From NCBI RefSeq assembly GCF_000801335.2, contig NZ_JSEH01000004.1:124001-188000 (forward strand): DNA of 64,000 nt, given 5' to 3'. The position numbers and the translations under genes are program-made. Under the pieces are notes generated by a model. That model worked only from the letters and a program-made list of their open reading frames with translations. It was not told the origin of the DNA and ran no database searches. Below, piece by piece: positions 8,798-17,362 of the stretch. The DNA is from Desulfovibrio sp. TomC. Lineage in GTDB: Bacteria > Desulfobacterota > Desulfovibrionia > Desulfovibrionales > Desulfovibrionaceae. Numbering within the stretch: the first letter of the stretch is position 1; each line of letters starts with the position of its first letter.

Positions 8798-9523
8798 TCA
8801 TTTGGCCGGCAGCGTCGGACGACGTCCGGTCATGTCCAGATAGAGCAGCGTGCCGCTCACGATGGCAAAGGGAAAGAGCACAATATTGAGAAATGGGATC
8901 AGAAGCGGCAGGCCAAAGCCAAGCAGAAGCAGGGGGCGGCGGCCCAGGGCTTTAAGCCGCTCCCCGAACCGGCCTTCCTCACGACTGAACGGATAGTCCA
9001 TGAAGTCCATGGCGAGAAGGAAGGCTGCCGCCAGCGGAGCGAGTATTTGGCCCAGCACGGGAATGACCAGCAGCACCAGGGGCAAGGCCATGACGAACAC
9101 GGCCTTTTTGGCTTCCTCGACGACCAGACGCCAGACCGACAGGCCTGGACCGTCCCGGAGGCTGCCGGCCTGGGCCAGGAGCCTGCCGGCAATATGGTCA
9201 TAGAGCGGGGCGGCCAGGACGTTGGCTGTAATCATGAACAGGAAATACATGAGAATAAAGGCCAGGGCAAAAAGGATGTACTTGACGATATGCAGGTACA
9301 GCCAGGCCAGCGCCCCGAGCATACCCCCGGCGGCGGCATCCGGGGTCCACATGGCGGCCAGGATCTGGTCGCCGGAGGCGGCAAACACGGCAAACCCCAC
9401 CCCGTACAGGAGCAGGGCCAGGGCAAAGGGGATGGCGCACAAACCGAGGTAGCCCTTGTTGGCCAGGGCAAACCGAATCCCCCGGACATGGGCGGCCAGG
9501 CCTTTAGGGAAGGCGGTGATCAT
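8798..9523 (-). CDS. EI24/CysZ-like integral membrane protein
   Basis: A 241-residue protein with at least four hydrophobic segments and the EI24-family pattern: N-terminal FPKGLAAHVRGIRFALA, then LLYGVGFAVFA, a long amphipathic middle, AAAFLLAMDFMDYPFSREE and a hydrophobic C-terminal hairpin. The MDYPFSR signature is typical of the EI24/CysZ group. CysZ members transport sulfate, but many EI24 proteins are uncharacterised, so the substrate is not assigned. The ATG has CGGAGG upstream. The next small gene lies 38 bases upstream. Confidence 0.75.
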   Translation of the reverse strand: MITAFPKGLAAHVRGIRFALANKGYLGLCAIPFALALLLYGVGFAVFAASGDQILAAMWTPDAAAGGMLGALAWLYLHIVKYILFALAFILMYFLFMITANVLAAPLYDHIAGRLLAQAGSLRDGPGLSVWRLVVEEAKKAVFVMALPLVLLVIPVLGQILAPLAAAFLLAMDFMDYPFSREEGRFGERLKALGRRPLLLLGFGLPLLIPFLNIVLFPFAIVSGTLLYLDMTGRRPTLPAK

Positions 9524-9561
9524 GGGGAGCCTCCGAAAAACGGCTGCGGCGCTGCTCTGGA

Positions 9562-9846
9562 TTACAACGGGTCGGCCTCGATCGGGGCCGGTGCAGGGGC
9601 CTGCTTGGGGGCCAGGGCGCCGTGGTAGCCTTCGGGATCGTCCTCGGTCGTTGCAGCGATACGGGTGACTTGGAACGGAACGCCCAGAGCGTCGAGATCA
9701 ATGAGAGCTTTGGCTTCCTTGACCGCATGGGCCTCGTTATGGGCACGTACAACCACGTATTCCGTTTCCGATACGCTTTTTTGCCGACGGAACCAGCCTG
9801 TGGTAATCAAAACCTTGGTGGCGAAATACACACGAAACTTTTGCAT
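9562..9846 (-). CDS. Conserved-looking small protein of unknown function
   Basis: A soluble protein of 94 residues starting at an ATG with CGGAGTTAAATGCAAC upstream. The N-terminal two-thirds looks like a compact alpha/beta domain (FRVYFATKVLITTGWF, EYVVVRAHNEAHAVKEAKAL). The tail is Pro/Ala-rich. No family is recognised. It sits just upstream of the EI24-like gene on the same strand and may be co-transcribed with it. Confidence 0.6.
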   Translation of the reverse strand: MQKFRVYFATKVLITTGWFRRQKSVSETEYVVVRAHNEAHAVKEAKALIDLDALGVPFQVTRIAATTEDDPEGYHGALAPKQAPAPAPIEADPL

Positions 9847-10047
9847 GTTGCATTTAACTCCGAAAGAATGCCAACCCGAGGGCGGGGGTGCTGCGAGAAT
9901 TTCCGCCCTGAGCCAAAATCGTCAGGGGAAGGAACACTACGTGAAGGCCGGCCGGTCGGCAAGCCCCCCGCGAAGGGCCGGTTGGACGAATCTGCGGGCA
10001 TAACGCTCCGGCGTCGGGAATGTCGGACACTGCGAGGGGGAGGATAC

Positions 10048-10554
10048 ATGAAGCCACTCTTTGCCGGAATGGTTGCGGCGGCGGTCCTGACCGTTGGCAC
10101 GGCCCAGGCCGAGGACCCGGGGAAGGCACTCTATGCCGCCAATCGGCTGGCCTGCGCCTACAGCCAGGGCATGAACGCCGCATTCAATCCCCAGGGCCAG
10201 GTGAAGCTCAAGCCGCCGCTTGACCCCAATACCCCCGGCCTGACGATAGCCATCGTGGATCGCGGGAAGAATCGGGCCATATTGGAAGAGGATCAACTGG
10301 AAACACCGGGAGTCCTCATGGTGTCGCCGGCCGGCCTGTCGGTCATGGCCCGTTATGCTGACGGCGGGGTGACGATGGTGACGGTGTATCCGGTTCATTC
10401 CGGAGCTTCGGACAATTACCTGATGGTCTCTTCGCGCCATGGAGCCGGGAGCGAACCACAAGTATCCCAACGCTATGGGTTCTGCCGGCCGGGCCAGGAA
10501 ACGCCGCCGCCAGCGGAACCACCCGCCCCGCCGGCCAAGAAGGAAGGGCACTGA
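10048..10554 (+). CDS. Exported protein of unknown function, coupled to a protease gene
   Basis: A 168-residue protein with a classical signal peptide, MKPLFAGMVAAAVLTVGTAQA, then a domain with two Cys and a Pro-rich tail (PPPAEPPAPPAKKEGH). The ATG at 10048 follows GAGGGGGAGG. Its TGA overlaps the ATG of the Sel1/protease gene by one base, so translation is probably coupled. It may be a periplasmic partner of that protease. No family is recognised. Confidence 0.75.
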   Translation: MKPLFAGMVAAAVLTVGTAQAEDPGKALYAANRLACAYSQGMNAAFNPQGQVKLKPPLDPNTPGLTIAIVDRGKNRAILEEDQLETPGVLMVSPAGLSVMARYADGGVTMVTVYPVHSGASDNYLMVSSRHGAGSEPQVSQRYGFCRPGQETPPPAEPPAPPAKKEGH

Positions 10555-11936
10555 TGCCCGGGGCGGGCCGTTTTTCGCGCCGGTTTGTCCAGGCAGTCTG
10601 CGGGCTGGGCTTGATGCTTGGCCTGGGCTGTTGGCCGGGGATTGTCCGGGCAGATTTCGACGCCGCCCTCAAGGCCTACGAGGGCGGCGATGACGCGGCG
10701 GCCTTGCGGGAACTCAAACCGCTGCTGTCTTCGGGCAACCCGTCGGCGGCCTGGCTCATGGGGTGCATGGTCGAGGGCGGGCGCGGCGTTTCGGCCGACG
10801 CCGCTTTGGCCGCCCGGTGGTATCGCAAGGCGGCCGAGGCCGGCAATGTGCCGGCGATGCTGTCTCTGGCGGATCTGCATCTGCGCGGCCAGGGCGTGCC
10901 CCAAAGCGATGCCCGGGCCGGAGATTGGCTCAAAAAGGCGGCAGCCAAGGGATCTTCCCGGGCTCTGTTGGCCCTTGGGCTGTTGCGTTTGGATGGGCGT
11001 CTGGGACCGGCCTCGGACGCGCCCGCGTACCTGCGCCGGGCCGTGGCTGCCGGTTCGGGGGAAGCTGCCGTGGTCCTTGGCGAACTGTATCTGGCCGGGC
11101 GGATTGTGCCTCGCGATCCGGGCCAAGCCTACCGGCTGGCGCTGACGGCTGAAACGGCCGGGGCAGGGCGCGGGCCGATGCAGTCGCGGCTGGCCGCTTT
11201 GACTGCTGCCGCCCAAAAGGAATTGCCGCCGGCCACAGCCCAGTCCCTGCGGGCCGGGAGTGACAAGGCCAAAACGCCGTCGCCCCCGCAATCTCCTCCC
11301 GGACAGGTGCGCACCGGGACCGGCTTTGTGGTCAGCCGCCTGGGCCATGTCCTGACCAATGCCCATGTGGCCTCGGGCTGCGCCCGGATCGTGGCCATGG
11401 TTGACGGGCAGGCGGTCGGGGCGACGGTGTCGCGCCTGGATGTCGCCCATGATCTGGCTTTGCTCAAACTGGCGGTGGCCCCGTCCCGGGTTCTGTCCTT
11501 TCGGGAAGGCAGTACGGTGCCGCCGGAAGTGGCGGTGTACGCTGCCGGTTATCCAGGCGAACGGGCGCGAACCGGGGAGATGCGCATCACTTCCGGGCAT
11601 ACCCGTGAACTGGCTGCCGGCGTCGGCATTTCCGGCGAAGTGGCAATCAGCGCCGAAGTGCTGCCCGGCAACAGCGGCGGGCCGTTGCTTGATGCCAGCG
11701 GCCGGGTGGCCGGCGTGGTGCGGGCCAGACGCGATAGCGAGGCCGTGCGGGAACAGGTGGGCGGGGGGATGGCCGATATGGGCTTTGCCGTGCCTTTGGC
11801 CGAGGTCAAAGCCTTCTTGTCCCGGGGGCAGGTGCCAATCCTGACCGCACCGAGTGGGCGTACGCTGGATACGGCCGGCCTGGCCCAGGAGCTTTCGGGC
11901 ACGGTTTTGCCGCTTTTTTGCCGGCCTGGCCGGTAA
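10554..11936 (+). CDS. Exported Sel1-repeat / trypsin-like serine protease fusion
   Basis: A 460-residue two-domain protein. After a hydrophobic export signal (residues 15-33), Sel1-like repeats run from about 35 to 225 (AAWLMGCMVEGGRGV, ALAARWYRKAAEAGN, SLADLHLRGQGV). A short Pro linker leads to a trypsin-like domain (about 255-440). The catalytic triad is complete: His271 in LTNAHV, Asp300 in HDLALLKL and Ser374 in GNSGGP. Sel1 repeats mediate protein contacts, so the enzyme is inferred to be an envelope protease with a built-in partner-binding module. No PDZ domain is visible, unlike DegP/DegS. The stop codon lies inside the palindrome at 11911-11943. Confidence 0.9.
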   Translation: MPGAGRFSRRFVQAVCGLGLMLGLGCWPGIVRADFDAALKAYEGGDDAAALRELKPLLSSGNPSAAWLMGCMVEGGRGVSADAALAARWYRKAAEAGNVPAMLSLADLHLRGQGVPQSDARAGDWLKKAAAKGSSRALLALGLLRLDGRLGPASDAPAYLRRAVAAGSGEAAVVLGELYLAGRIVPRDPGQAYRLALTAETAGAGRGPMQSRLAALTAAAQKELPPATAQSLRAGSDKAKTPSPPQSPPGQVRTGTGFVVSRLGHVLTNAHVASGCARIVAMVDGQAVGATVSRLDVAHDLALLKLAVAPSRVLSFREGSTVPPEVAVYAAGYPGERARTGEMRITSGHTRELAAGVGISGEVAISAEVLPGNSGGPLLDASGRVAGVVRARRDSEAVREQVGGGMADMGFAVPLAEVKAFLSRGQVPILTAPSGRTLDTAGLAQELSGTVLPLFCRPGR

Positions 11937-11943
11937 AAAAGCG
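11911..11943. terminator. Bidirectional terminator palindrome between protease and porin genes
   Basis: A 33-base near-perfect palindrome: CGCTTTTTT, a CCGGCC/GGCCGG core, then AAAAAAGCG. Only one wobble pair and the central base depart from symmetry. It has a T run on both strands and ends the rightward protease gene, whose TAA (11934-11936) it contains. The porin operon converging from the right has its own terminator at 12102-12132. Confidence 0.75.
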
Positions 11944-12101
11944 CCGCCGGCGCCCCGTTACGGCCTGCTTGGGGAGCCAAGGCGCGAGCGACAGGCTGCA
12001 TGGCCCTGTCGCTTGTTCTCGCGCGGGTTTGTCCGGAACCCGAGGAACTGCATCCGGCATCCGCAACCGGGGCGTAACCGCCCCGTCCTGTCCGGCGACA
12101 T

Positions 12102-12132
12102 AAAAAAAGGCCGGGACCCGAAGGTCCCGGCC
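12102..12132 (-). terminator. Rho-independent terminator of porin 1
   Basis: GGCCGGGACC (12109-12118) and GGTCCCGGCC (12123-12132) pair across a four-base loop. On the minus strand seven T follow (A run at 12102-12108). It lies 27 bases after the porin stop. Confidence 0.93.
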
Positions 12133-12159
12133 TGCGCCTTTGATTTCCGGAGAACCGAT

Positions 12160-13644
12160 TTAGAACTTGTAGGTCAGGCCGAAAGCGACCTTCCAGGAGT
12201 CGTCTTCACGGGACTTGGCGGCCAGGCGATGACCCCAGACGCTCGACTGGAATTCACCGTGAGCCCAGCCAGTCTCCATGACGGCGGCCAAGTTCTCATA
12301 GATCATGTACTTGTTGTCGAAGTTCACGCCCATGGCGTACTCGTTCATGGTCAGGTCGCGACCCATGACGAAGTAGGGGTTGCTGCCCATGAGCGCATTG
12401 AGGTTGCGGATGGCCTTGGCCGAGTTGTTGCCATGCAGGTAGGTGAAGGTCAGGCGATGGGTCAGCTTCTCGATGAAGGTGATGTTGTCAAGAGAAGCGC
12501 CCAGGCCGTAAGCACCAATCGGGTTCATGCCCATGTTGGAGTTCTTGGCCAGTTCCTGCGAATCGTCGAACAGGAAGCTGTTGCCCGGTCCCCAGTTGGG
12601 GCGGATCTGCGGCATACGCTCGGAACCATTGCGGGTGGAGCCGTCTTCGCCGGTGGACCACCAGCCGAAGACTTTCGGGGTCAGCACGTCCCAGCCGGTG
12701 TACTCGATGCCGGCATCGATGAACCAGCCCTGGCGCTTGCTCTTCTTGCGATCGGACATGGCGCCGGCGCCGTAGATCACGTCAGCGTAGAACTTGACGG
12801 GATCAAGAGCGGTCACCTCGAAGGAGGAACCAGCCCACCAGTAGACGTTCTGGTCGTTCTTCCACAGGGCCGGGCTGACCAGGGAACCAGCAGAGATCAG
12901 GTTCTCAGCAAAGGACTGCGAACCGAAGGTCGAACCGCTGGTGGTGAAGTAGCCGGCATTCTTGCCAGCCACAACAAGCGTGCCCCAGGGGGTGGCCTTG
13001 AAGCCGTCCAGGGTGATGGGCAGGGCCAGGAAGTAGGCGTCCAGCTCGTCAGCCACCTGGGTGGTGGTGGTGTCGTAGGTGCGGTTGGTGTCGATCAGAC
13101 GACCAAAACCGGCGATGGCGCTCAGGGTCTTGTCGATCAGCGGGGCATTGACGGTCAGGGCCGCGATACGATCGCCGCCGAAGACCGGGTTGCCGTAGAA
13201 CATCTTGCTGATGGGCAGATCGATGTCCTGCAGACCGGCGGTCACTTCGATGTCGTTACAGCCAGGAACCTTGAACTGCAGGTAGGCCTGGTAGACGGCA
13301 ATGGCGACTTCCGGGTTGGCGGCGGTCAGGGTGCCGTGACCCCAGGTGTCTTCCACCTTGATGCCCAGACGGAACTTCACGGCCTCGTTGGCCACGAAGT
13401 CAGAGCGCAGACGGAAGCGTTCCCAGATCTCGAAACGATCTTCGGTCTTTTTGCCGGCGCCGGTGTACGTCGGGGTGTTGGACGACCAAGCGGCGTTGTT
13501 CCAGCCGGTGAAGTTGTGGTCGGCAAAGAAGACGCCGTAGATACGGGCGTCGCCGGTCATCTTCACTTCGGTGGCCGCCTGGGCGCTGGCGAAGGCGCCA
13601 AGGGCGAACACCGCGACGAGGGCGATGGTCAGAATACGTTTCAT
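12160..13644 (-). CDS. Outer-membrane homotrimeric porin (copy 1)
   Basis: A 494-residue outer-membrane beta-barrel of the Desulfovibrio porin family, allowing diffusion of small solutes. The signal peptide MKRILTIALVAVFALGAFAS ends at AQA. The rest alternates hydrophobic and aromatic strands and ends in VAFGLTYKF, with the terminal Phe needed for barrel insertion. The ATG at 13642-13644 follows TTTTGGAGGAAGGTATT. The protein closely resembles copy 2 along its whole length, with identical signal peptides and shared stretches such as YNTTTTQVAD-like and WAHGxFQSSVWGHRLA. The two genes arose by tandem duplication. Confidence 0.94.
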   Translation of the reverse strand: MKRILTIALVAVFALGAFASAQAATEVKMTGDARIYGVFFADHNFTGWNNAAWSSNTPTYTGAGKKTEDRFEIWERFRLRSDFVANEAVKFRLGIKVEDTWGHGTLTAANPEVAIAVYQAYLQFKVPGCNDIEVTAGLQDIDLPISKMFYGNPVFGGDRIAALTVNAPLIDKTLSAIAGFGRLIDTNRTYDTTTTQVADELDAYFLALPITLDGFKATPWGTLVVAGKNAGYFTTSGSTFGSQSFAENLISAGSLVSPALWKNDQNVYWWAGSSFEVTALDPVKFYADVIYGAGAMSDRKKSKRQGWFIDAGIEYTGWDVLTPKVFGWWSTGEDGSTRNGSERMPQIRPNWGPGNSFLFDDSQELAKNSNMGMNPIGAYGLGASLDNITFIEKLTHRLTFTYLHGNNSAKAIRNLNALMGSNPYFVMGRDLTMNEYAMGVNFDNKYMIYENLAAVMETGWAHGEFQSSVWGHRLAAKSREDDSWKVAFGLTYKF

Positions 13645-13786
13645 AATACCTTCCTCCAAAAGAGAGTGGTTCGAAGCCGGAAATCGCTGGCGCTTGGCCG
13701 GGGAGGGCGAGTCCCCTGCCACACGATTCGGTTGTAAAGCGGGACTTCCAAATTGGCAATACTCTGCCGGGTCTTTTTTATACAAA

Positions 13787-13804
13787 GGTAAAAAAATTTT
13801 TACC
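13787..13804 (-). promoter_or_regulatory. AT palindrome in the porin 1 leader
   Basis: GGTAAAAAAATTTTTACC is symmetric except for the central pair. It lies about 145 bases upstream of porin 1, next to a TATACAAA word. The same arrangement precedes porin 2 (15515-15530), together with further conserved leader sequence, so it is probably a regulatory or promoter-associated element. Confidence 0.5.
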
Positions 13805-13827
13805 GGGCCGGCGCAGGCGGCAGGCCC

Positions 13828-13860
13828 AAAAAAAGCCGGACCCCCCAAGAGGGGTCCGGC
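13828..13860 (-). terminator. Rho-independent terminator of porin 2
   Basis: GCCGGACCCC (13835-13844) pairs with GGGGTCCGGC (13851-13860), and the minus-strand transcript then runs into seven T. It separates the two porin genes into two transcripts. Confidence 0.92.
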
Positions 13861-13896
13861 CTGTGTCGGTTGCCTTACGTAGCGAGCGTTTGCGCT

Positions 13897-15375
13897 TTAG
13901 AACTTGTAGACCAGACCGGCAGCGATCTTCCAGGCGTCGCCTTCACGGGACTTCTCAGCCAGGCGATGACCCCAGACGCTGGTCTGGAACTGGCCATGGG
14001 CCCAACCGGTTTCCATGACGGCCGACAGGTTCTCGTAGATCTTGTAGGTGCTGTCGATGTTGGCGCCCATGACGTACTCATTGGTGGTCAGGTCGCGACC
14101 CATGGTGAAGTAGGGGTTGCTGCCCATGAGCGCGTTGAGGCCGCGAATGGCGTTGGGCGAGTTGTTGCCGCGCAGGTACACGAAGGTCACGCGCTGGCTC
14201 AGCTTCTCGATGAAGCTGATGTTGTTGAGCGAAGCGCCGATGCCGTAGGAGCCGATGGGGTTGACGCCCATGTTGCCCTGCTTGAGCAGTTCCTGCGAAT
14301 CGTCGAACAGGAAGCTGTTGCCCGGGCCCCAGTTGGACAGGATCGAAGGCATACGCTCGGAACCATTGCGGTTGGAGCTGTCTTCACCGGTCGACCACCA
14401 GCCGAAGACCTGCGGGGTCAGCACGTCCCAGCCGGTGTACTCGACGCCGGCGTCGATGAACCAGCCAGAGCGCTGGTCCTTCTTGCGATCACCCTGGTTG
14501 CCGGCGCCGTAAATGACATCAGCATACAGCTTGATGGGGTCAAGAGCGGTCACTTCGAAGGTGCCGCCGGCCCACCAGTAGGCGTTCTGGGCGTTGCGCA
14601 TGCCGGTCGGGGTCAGGAAGGTGCCGGCAGACAGCAGGCTGTCAGCAAAGGTCGAGTTGGGGCCGTAGGAACCGGCGGTGAAGTAGTTGGCGTCACGTCC
14701 GGCAACACCAAGGGCGCCCCAGGGGGTGACCTTGAAGCCTTCCAGGGTGATGGGCAGCGTCAGGAAATAGACGTCGAACTCATCAGCAACCTGGGTGGTG
14801 GTGGTGTCGTAGGTGCGGTTCTTGTCGAGCATGCGAGCAAAACCGGCGGTCACGGACAGGGTGTCCGGGATCAGCGGGGAGCTCACGACCAGGGCGGCAG
14901 CGCGGTCGCCGCCAAAGACGACGGAGTCGGTGAAGAACGCGGTCTGGGGCAGGGAAAGATCCTGCAGACCGGCGGTCACCTCAATGTCACAGCCCGGCAG
15001 CTTGAACTGCAGGAAGGCCTGGTAGACTTCGATGGACACGGCCGGGTTGGCGGCAGTCAGGGTGCCATGGCCCCAGGTGTCCTGGACCTTGATGCCCAGA
15101 CGGAACTTCACGGCCTCGTTGGCCACGAAGTCCGAGCGCAGGCGGAAGCGTTCCCAGATCTGGAAGCGTTCTTCGGTCTGCTTGCCAGCGCCGGTGTAGG
15201 CGCCGCTGTTGTTGTCCCAGCTGCCGGTGCTCCAGCCAGTGAAGTTCTGGTTGGCATTGAAGGTGCCGTAGACGAAGGCGTCGCCGGTCATCTTCACCTC
15301 GGTGGCCGCCTGGGCGCTGGCGAAGGCGCCAAGGGCGAACACCGCGACGAGAGCGATGGTCAAAATACGTTTCAT
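13897..15375 (-). CDS. Outer-membrane homotrimeric porin (copy 2)
   Basis: The 492-residue paralogue of the porin at 12160-13644. The signal peptide is identical and the architecture is the same: long extracellular-loop candidates around residues 200-260, and a C-terminal strand ending in AAGLVYKF. The ATG at 15373-15375 is preceded by TTTTTGGAGGAAGGAATC. Differences from copy 1 cluster in the middle third, as expected for surface loops and pore constriction. Each copy keeps its own leader and terminator, so they may be expressed differently. Confidence 0.94.
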   Translation of the reverse strand: MKRILTIALVAVFALGAFASAQAATEVKMTGDAFVYGTFNANQNFTGWSTGSWDNNSGAYTGAGKQTEERFQIWERFRLRSDFVANEAVKFRLGIKVQDTWGHGTLTAANPAVSIEVYQAFLQFKLPGCDIEVTAGLQDLSLPQTAFFTDSVVFGGDRAAALVVSSPLIPDTLSVTAGFARMLDKNRTYDTTTTQVADEFDVYFLTLPITLEGFKVTPWGALGVAGRDANYFTAGSYGPNSTFADSLLSAGTFLTPTGMRNAQNAYWWAGGTFEVTALDPIKLYADVIYGAGNQGDRKKDQRSGWFIDAGVEYTGWDVLTPQVFGWWSTGEDSSNRNGSERMPSILSNWGPGNSFLFDDSQELLKQGNMGVNPIGSYGIGASLNNISFIEKLSQRVTFVYLRGNNSPNAIRGLNALMGSNPYFTMGRDLTTNEYVMGANIDSTYKIYENLSAVMETGWAHGQFQTSVWGHRLAEKSREGDAWKIAAGLVYKF

Positions 15376-15514
15376 GATTCCTTCCTCCAAAAATGGTTCG
15401 TAGCCGGAAAACGCTCGACCTTGGGCAGGGAGGGCGAATCCCCCGACACACAGTTCGCTTGTAAAGCGGGACCTCAAATTTGGCAATAAGGTGACGGGTC
15501 CTTTTTATACAAAA

Positions 15515-15530
15515 GTAAAAAATTTTTTAC
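15515..15530 (-). promoter_or_regulatory. Perfect AT palindrome in the porin 2 leader
   Basis: GTAAAAAATTTTTTAC is a perfect 16-base palindrome about 140 bases upstream of porin 2. It is followed on the minus strand by TTTGTATAAAAA, exactly as in the porin 1 leader. This could be a promoter UP-like element or a regulator site. Confidence 0.55.
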
Positions 15531-15655
15531 CGTGAATTCGCCCCTGGGCCGCATCCGACAAATCCGTACTGCCGGAAAGCTTGGCACGCCTCAGGCCGGG
15601 GCAGCGTGAACGCAGCGTGAAGCGGCCGAGGTGCGAAGAGCAGGCCGGCGAGGCC

Positions 15656-17362
15656 TCAGGCGTCCTGGCCGCCCAGGTCGCGCAGGCGAAGTTCAATCTC
15701 CGGAACACCGGAAAAATAGGTGATTTTGGGCGAGTAGGCCACCCGCACGGTGGTCCCGGCCGTTTCCTGCCCAATCTCCCGGGCCATGCGCCAGGCCTTG
15801 CCCTTGAGCGTCACCCCGGCCGCCACGTCGCGCAGGGCCAGGGCCACATGGTTTTCCCCGAAGACCCGGCGGGATTGCACCTGGACCGGCGGCGAGGCGA
15901 AGACCGGCTCGGGATTGCCGCAGCCGAAAGGTTCGAGCAGCCCCAGCTCCCGGATCAGCGTGGCGGTGACTTCGCCAAAGGACAGTTCCCCGTCCAGGCG
16001 CAGCGACGGCTGGGGCGCGGCATGGCCCAGGGCGCAGGCTGCGGCCGCGTCGAAGCGTTCGGTCACCAGCGGCAGGTTGTCCGGAACCAGGGACAGGCCG
16101 GCAGCCTGCTTGTGTCCGCCGAAGGCGTGCAGGCTGTCGGCAATTTCCTCCAGCAGACCGTGCAGATCACATTCGGGAATGGAACGGCCGGACCCTTTGA
16201 GCAGGCCCTTGACCGGATCGGCCGTGAGAATCAATGTCGGCCGATAGCGCCGCTCGGCCACCCGCGAGGCCACGATGCCGATGACGCCCTGGTGCCAGTG
16301 AGGGGCAAACAGGGTGAGGCCAAACCGGCCCGGCGCAGCTTCGGCCTGGGCCATGGCCTCGGCCAGGATGGCGTCCTCCTCGGCCCGGCGGCGGGTATTC
16401 TCGGCGTCGAGATCAGCGGCCAGGGGCCGGGCGGCGTCCAGGTCCGGGGCCAGCAGCAGGTCCAGGGCGGCGTCGGGCCGGCCCATGCGGCCGGCGGCGT
16501 TGATGCGCGGGGCCAACCCGAAGGTCACCTGGGACGCGCCCAGGCTGGCTTTGGGATTGTGCCCGCTGACTTCCTTTAAGGCATGGATGCCCGGACGACG
16601 GGCTTCGCCCAGAAGGAGCAGGCCGTTTTTGGCCAGAATGCGATTGGGGCCGCGAAGCGGCACGACATCGGCCAGGGTGCCCATGGCCACCAGATCGAGC
16701 AGGCGGCGCACGTCGCTCGGTTCGCCCGGGAGCAGGCGATTGAGCGCCGCCGCCAGGAAGAAAGCCACGCCCACCCCGGCCAGATCGGTCCCCGGCCCGT
16801 CGGCCAGTTTGGGATCAACCACGGCGTCGGCCGGCGGCAGTTCGGGGCCGGGCAGGTGATGGTCGGTGACGATGACGCAAAGGCCCAGTTCCTTGGCCCG
16901 GGCCACCTCGGCCACCGAGGTGATGCCGCAGTCCACGGTGACGAGCACCTCGGCCCCGGCCGCAGCCAGTTCCTCGATGCCGGCAATGTTGAGCCCATAG
17001 CCTTCCTCGGCCCGCACCGGCAGCCGCCACAACGGGGTGAAGCCGTGTTCGCGCAGAAAATCCAGCAGCAAGGCCGTGCCGGTGATGCCGTCCACGTCGT
17101 AATCGCCCCAGATGGCCACGGTCCGGCCCTGGGTGAGCTTTTGGGCCAACAGGGCCGCCGCCGCATCCAGGCCGGGGATCTCGCCCGGATGCATGAGGTG
17201 GCGGAGTCCCGGCGAGAGGTAGCGGTCCATGGTTTCGGCGGTGGTCAGTCCCCGGTTGGCGAGCAGGGCCGCGATGGCCGGGGAGATGCCCAGGGTATCG
17301 GCCAGGGCGGCGGCTTGGGCCAGCGGCGGCCCGTCTTGGGGGAAAATCCATTTTTTGCGCAC
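15656..17362 (-). CDS. recJ: Single-stranded-DNA-specific exonuclease RecJ
   Basis: A 5'-3' ssDNA exonuclease of recombination and mismatch repair, 568 residues. DHH-family metal-binding motifs are present: GDYDVDGITG, TVDCGITS, VTDHHLP and the C-terminal DHHA1 region with GSGRSIPECDLHGLL and AFGGHKQAAG. The frame is open to 17446, but a GTG at 17360-17362 directly follows GGAGGCCTTT and begins VRKKWIFPQDG, the expected RecJ N-terminus. Confidence 0.93.
   Translation of the reverse strand: MRKKWIFPQDGPPLAQAAALADTLGISPAIAALLANRGLTTAETMDRYLSPGLRHLMHPGEIPGLDAAAALLAQKLTQGRTVAIWGDYDVDGITGTALLLDFLREHGFTPLWRLPVRAEEGYGLNIAGIEELAAAGAEVLVTVDCGITSVAEVARAKELGLCVIVTDHHLPGPELPPADAVVDPKLADGPGTDLAGVGVAFFLAAALNRLLPGEPSDVRRLLDLVAMGTLADVVPLRGPNRILAKNGLLLLGEARRPGIHALKEVSGHNPKASLGASQVTFGLAPRINAAGRMGRPDAALDLLLAPDLDAARPLAADLDAENTRRRAEEDAILAEAMAQAEAAPGRFGLTLFAPHWHQGVIGIVASRVAERRYRPTLILTADPVKGLLKGSGRSIPECDLHGLLEEIADSLHAFGGHKQAAGLSLVPDNLPLVTERFDAAAACALGHAAPQPSLRLDGELSFGEVTATLIRELGLLEPFGCGNPEPVFASPPVQVQSRRVFGENHVALALRDVAAGVTLKGKAWRMAREIGQETAGTTVRVAYSPKITYFSGVPEIELRLRDLGGQDA

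Noticed and set aside
11854-13737. A 627-residue plus-strand frame across porin 1
   Set aside because: It is antisense to a clearly recognisable porin with signal peptide, ribosome site and terminator. Its composition is typical of a GC-rich complementary frame.
13870-15489. A 539-residue plus-strand frame across porin 2
   Set aside because: Same reason as for porin 1. The two antisense frames resemble each other only because the porins are paralogues.
13787-15530. CRISPR-like repeats at the porin leaders
   Set aside because: There are only two palindromes, 1.7 kb apart and explained by gene duplication; no spacer array is present anywhere in the window.
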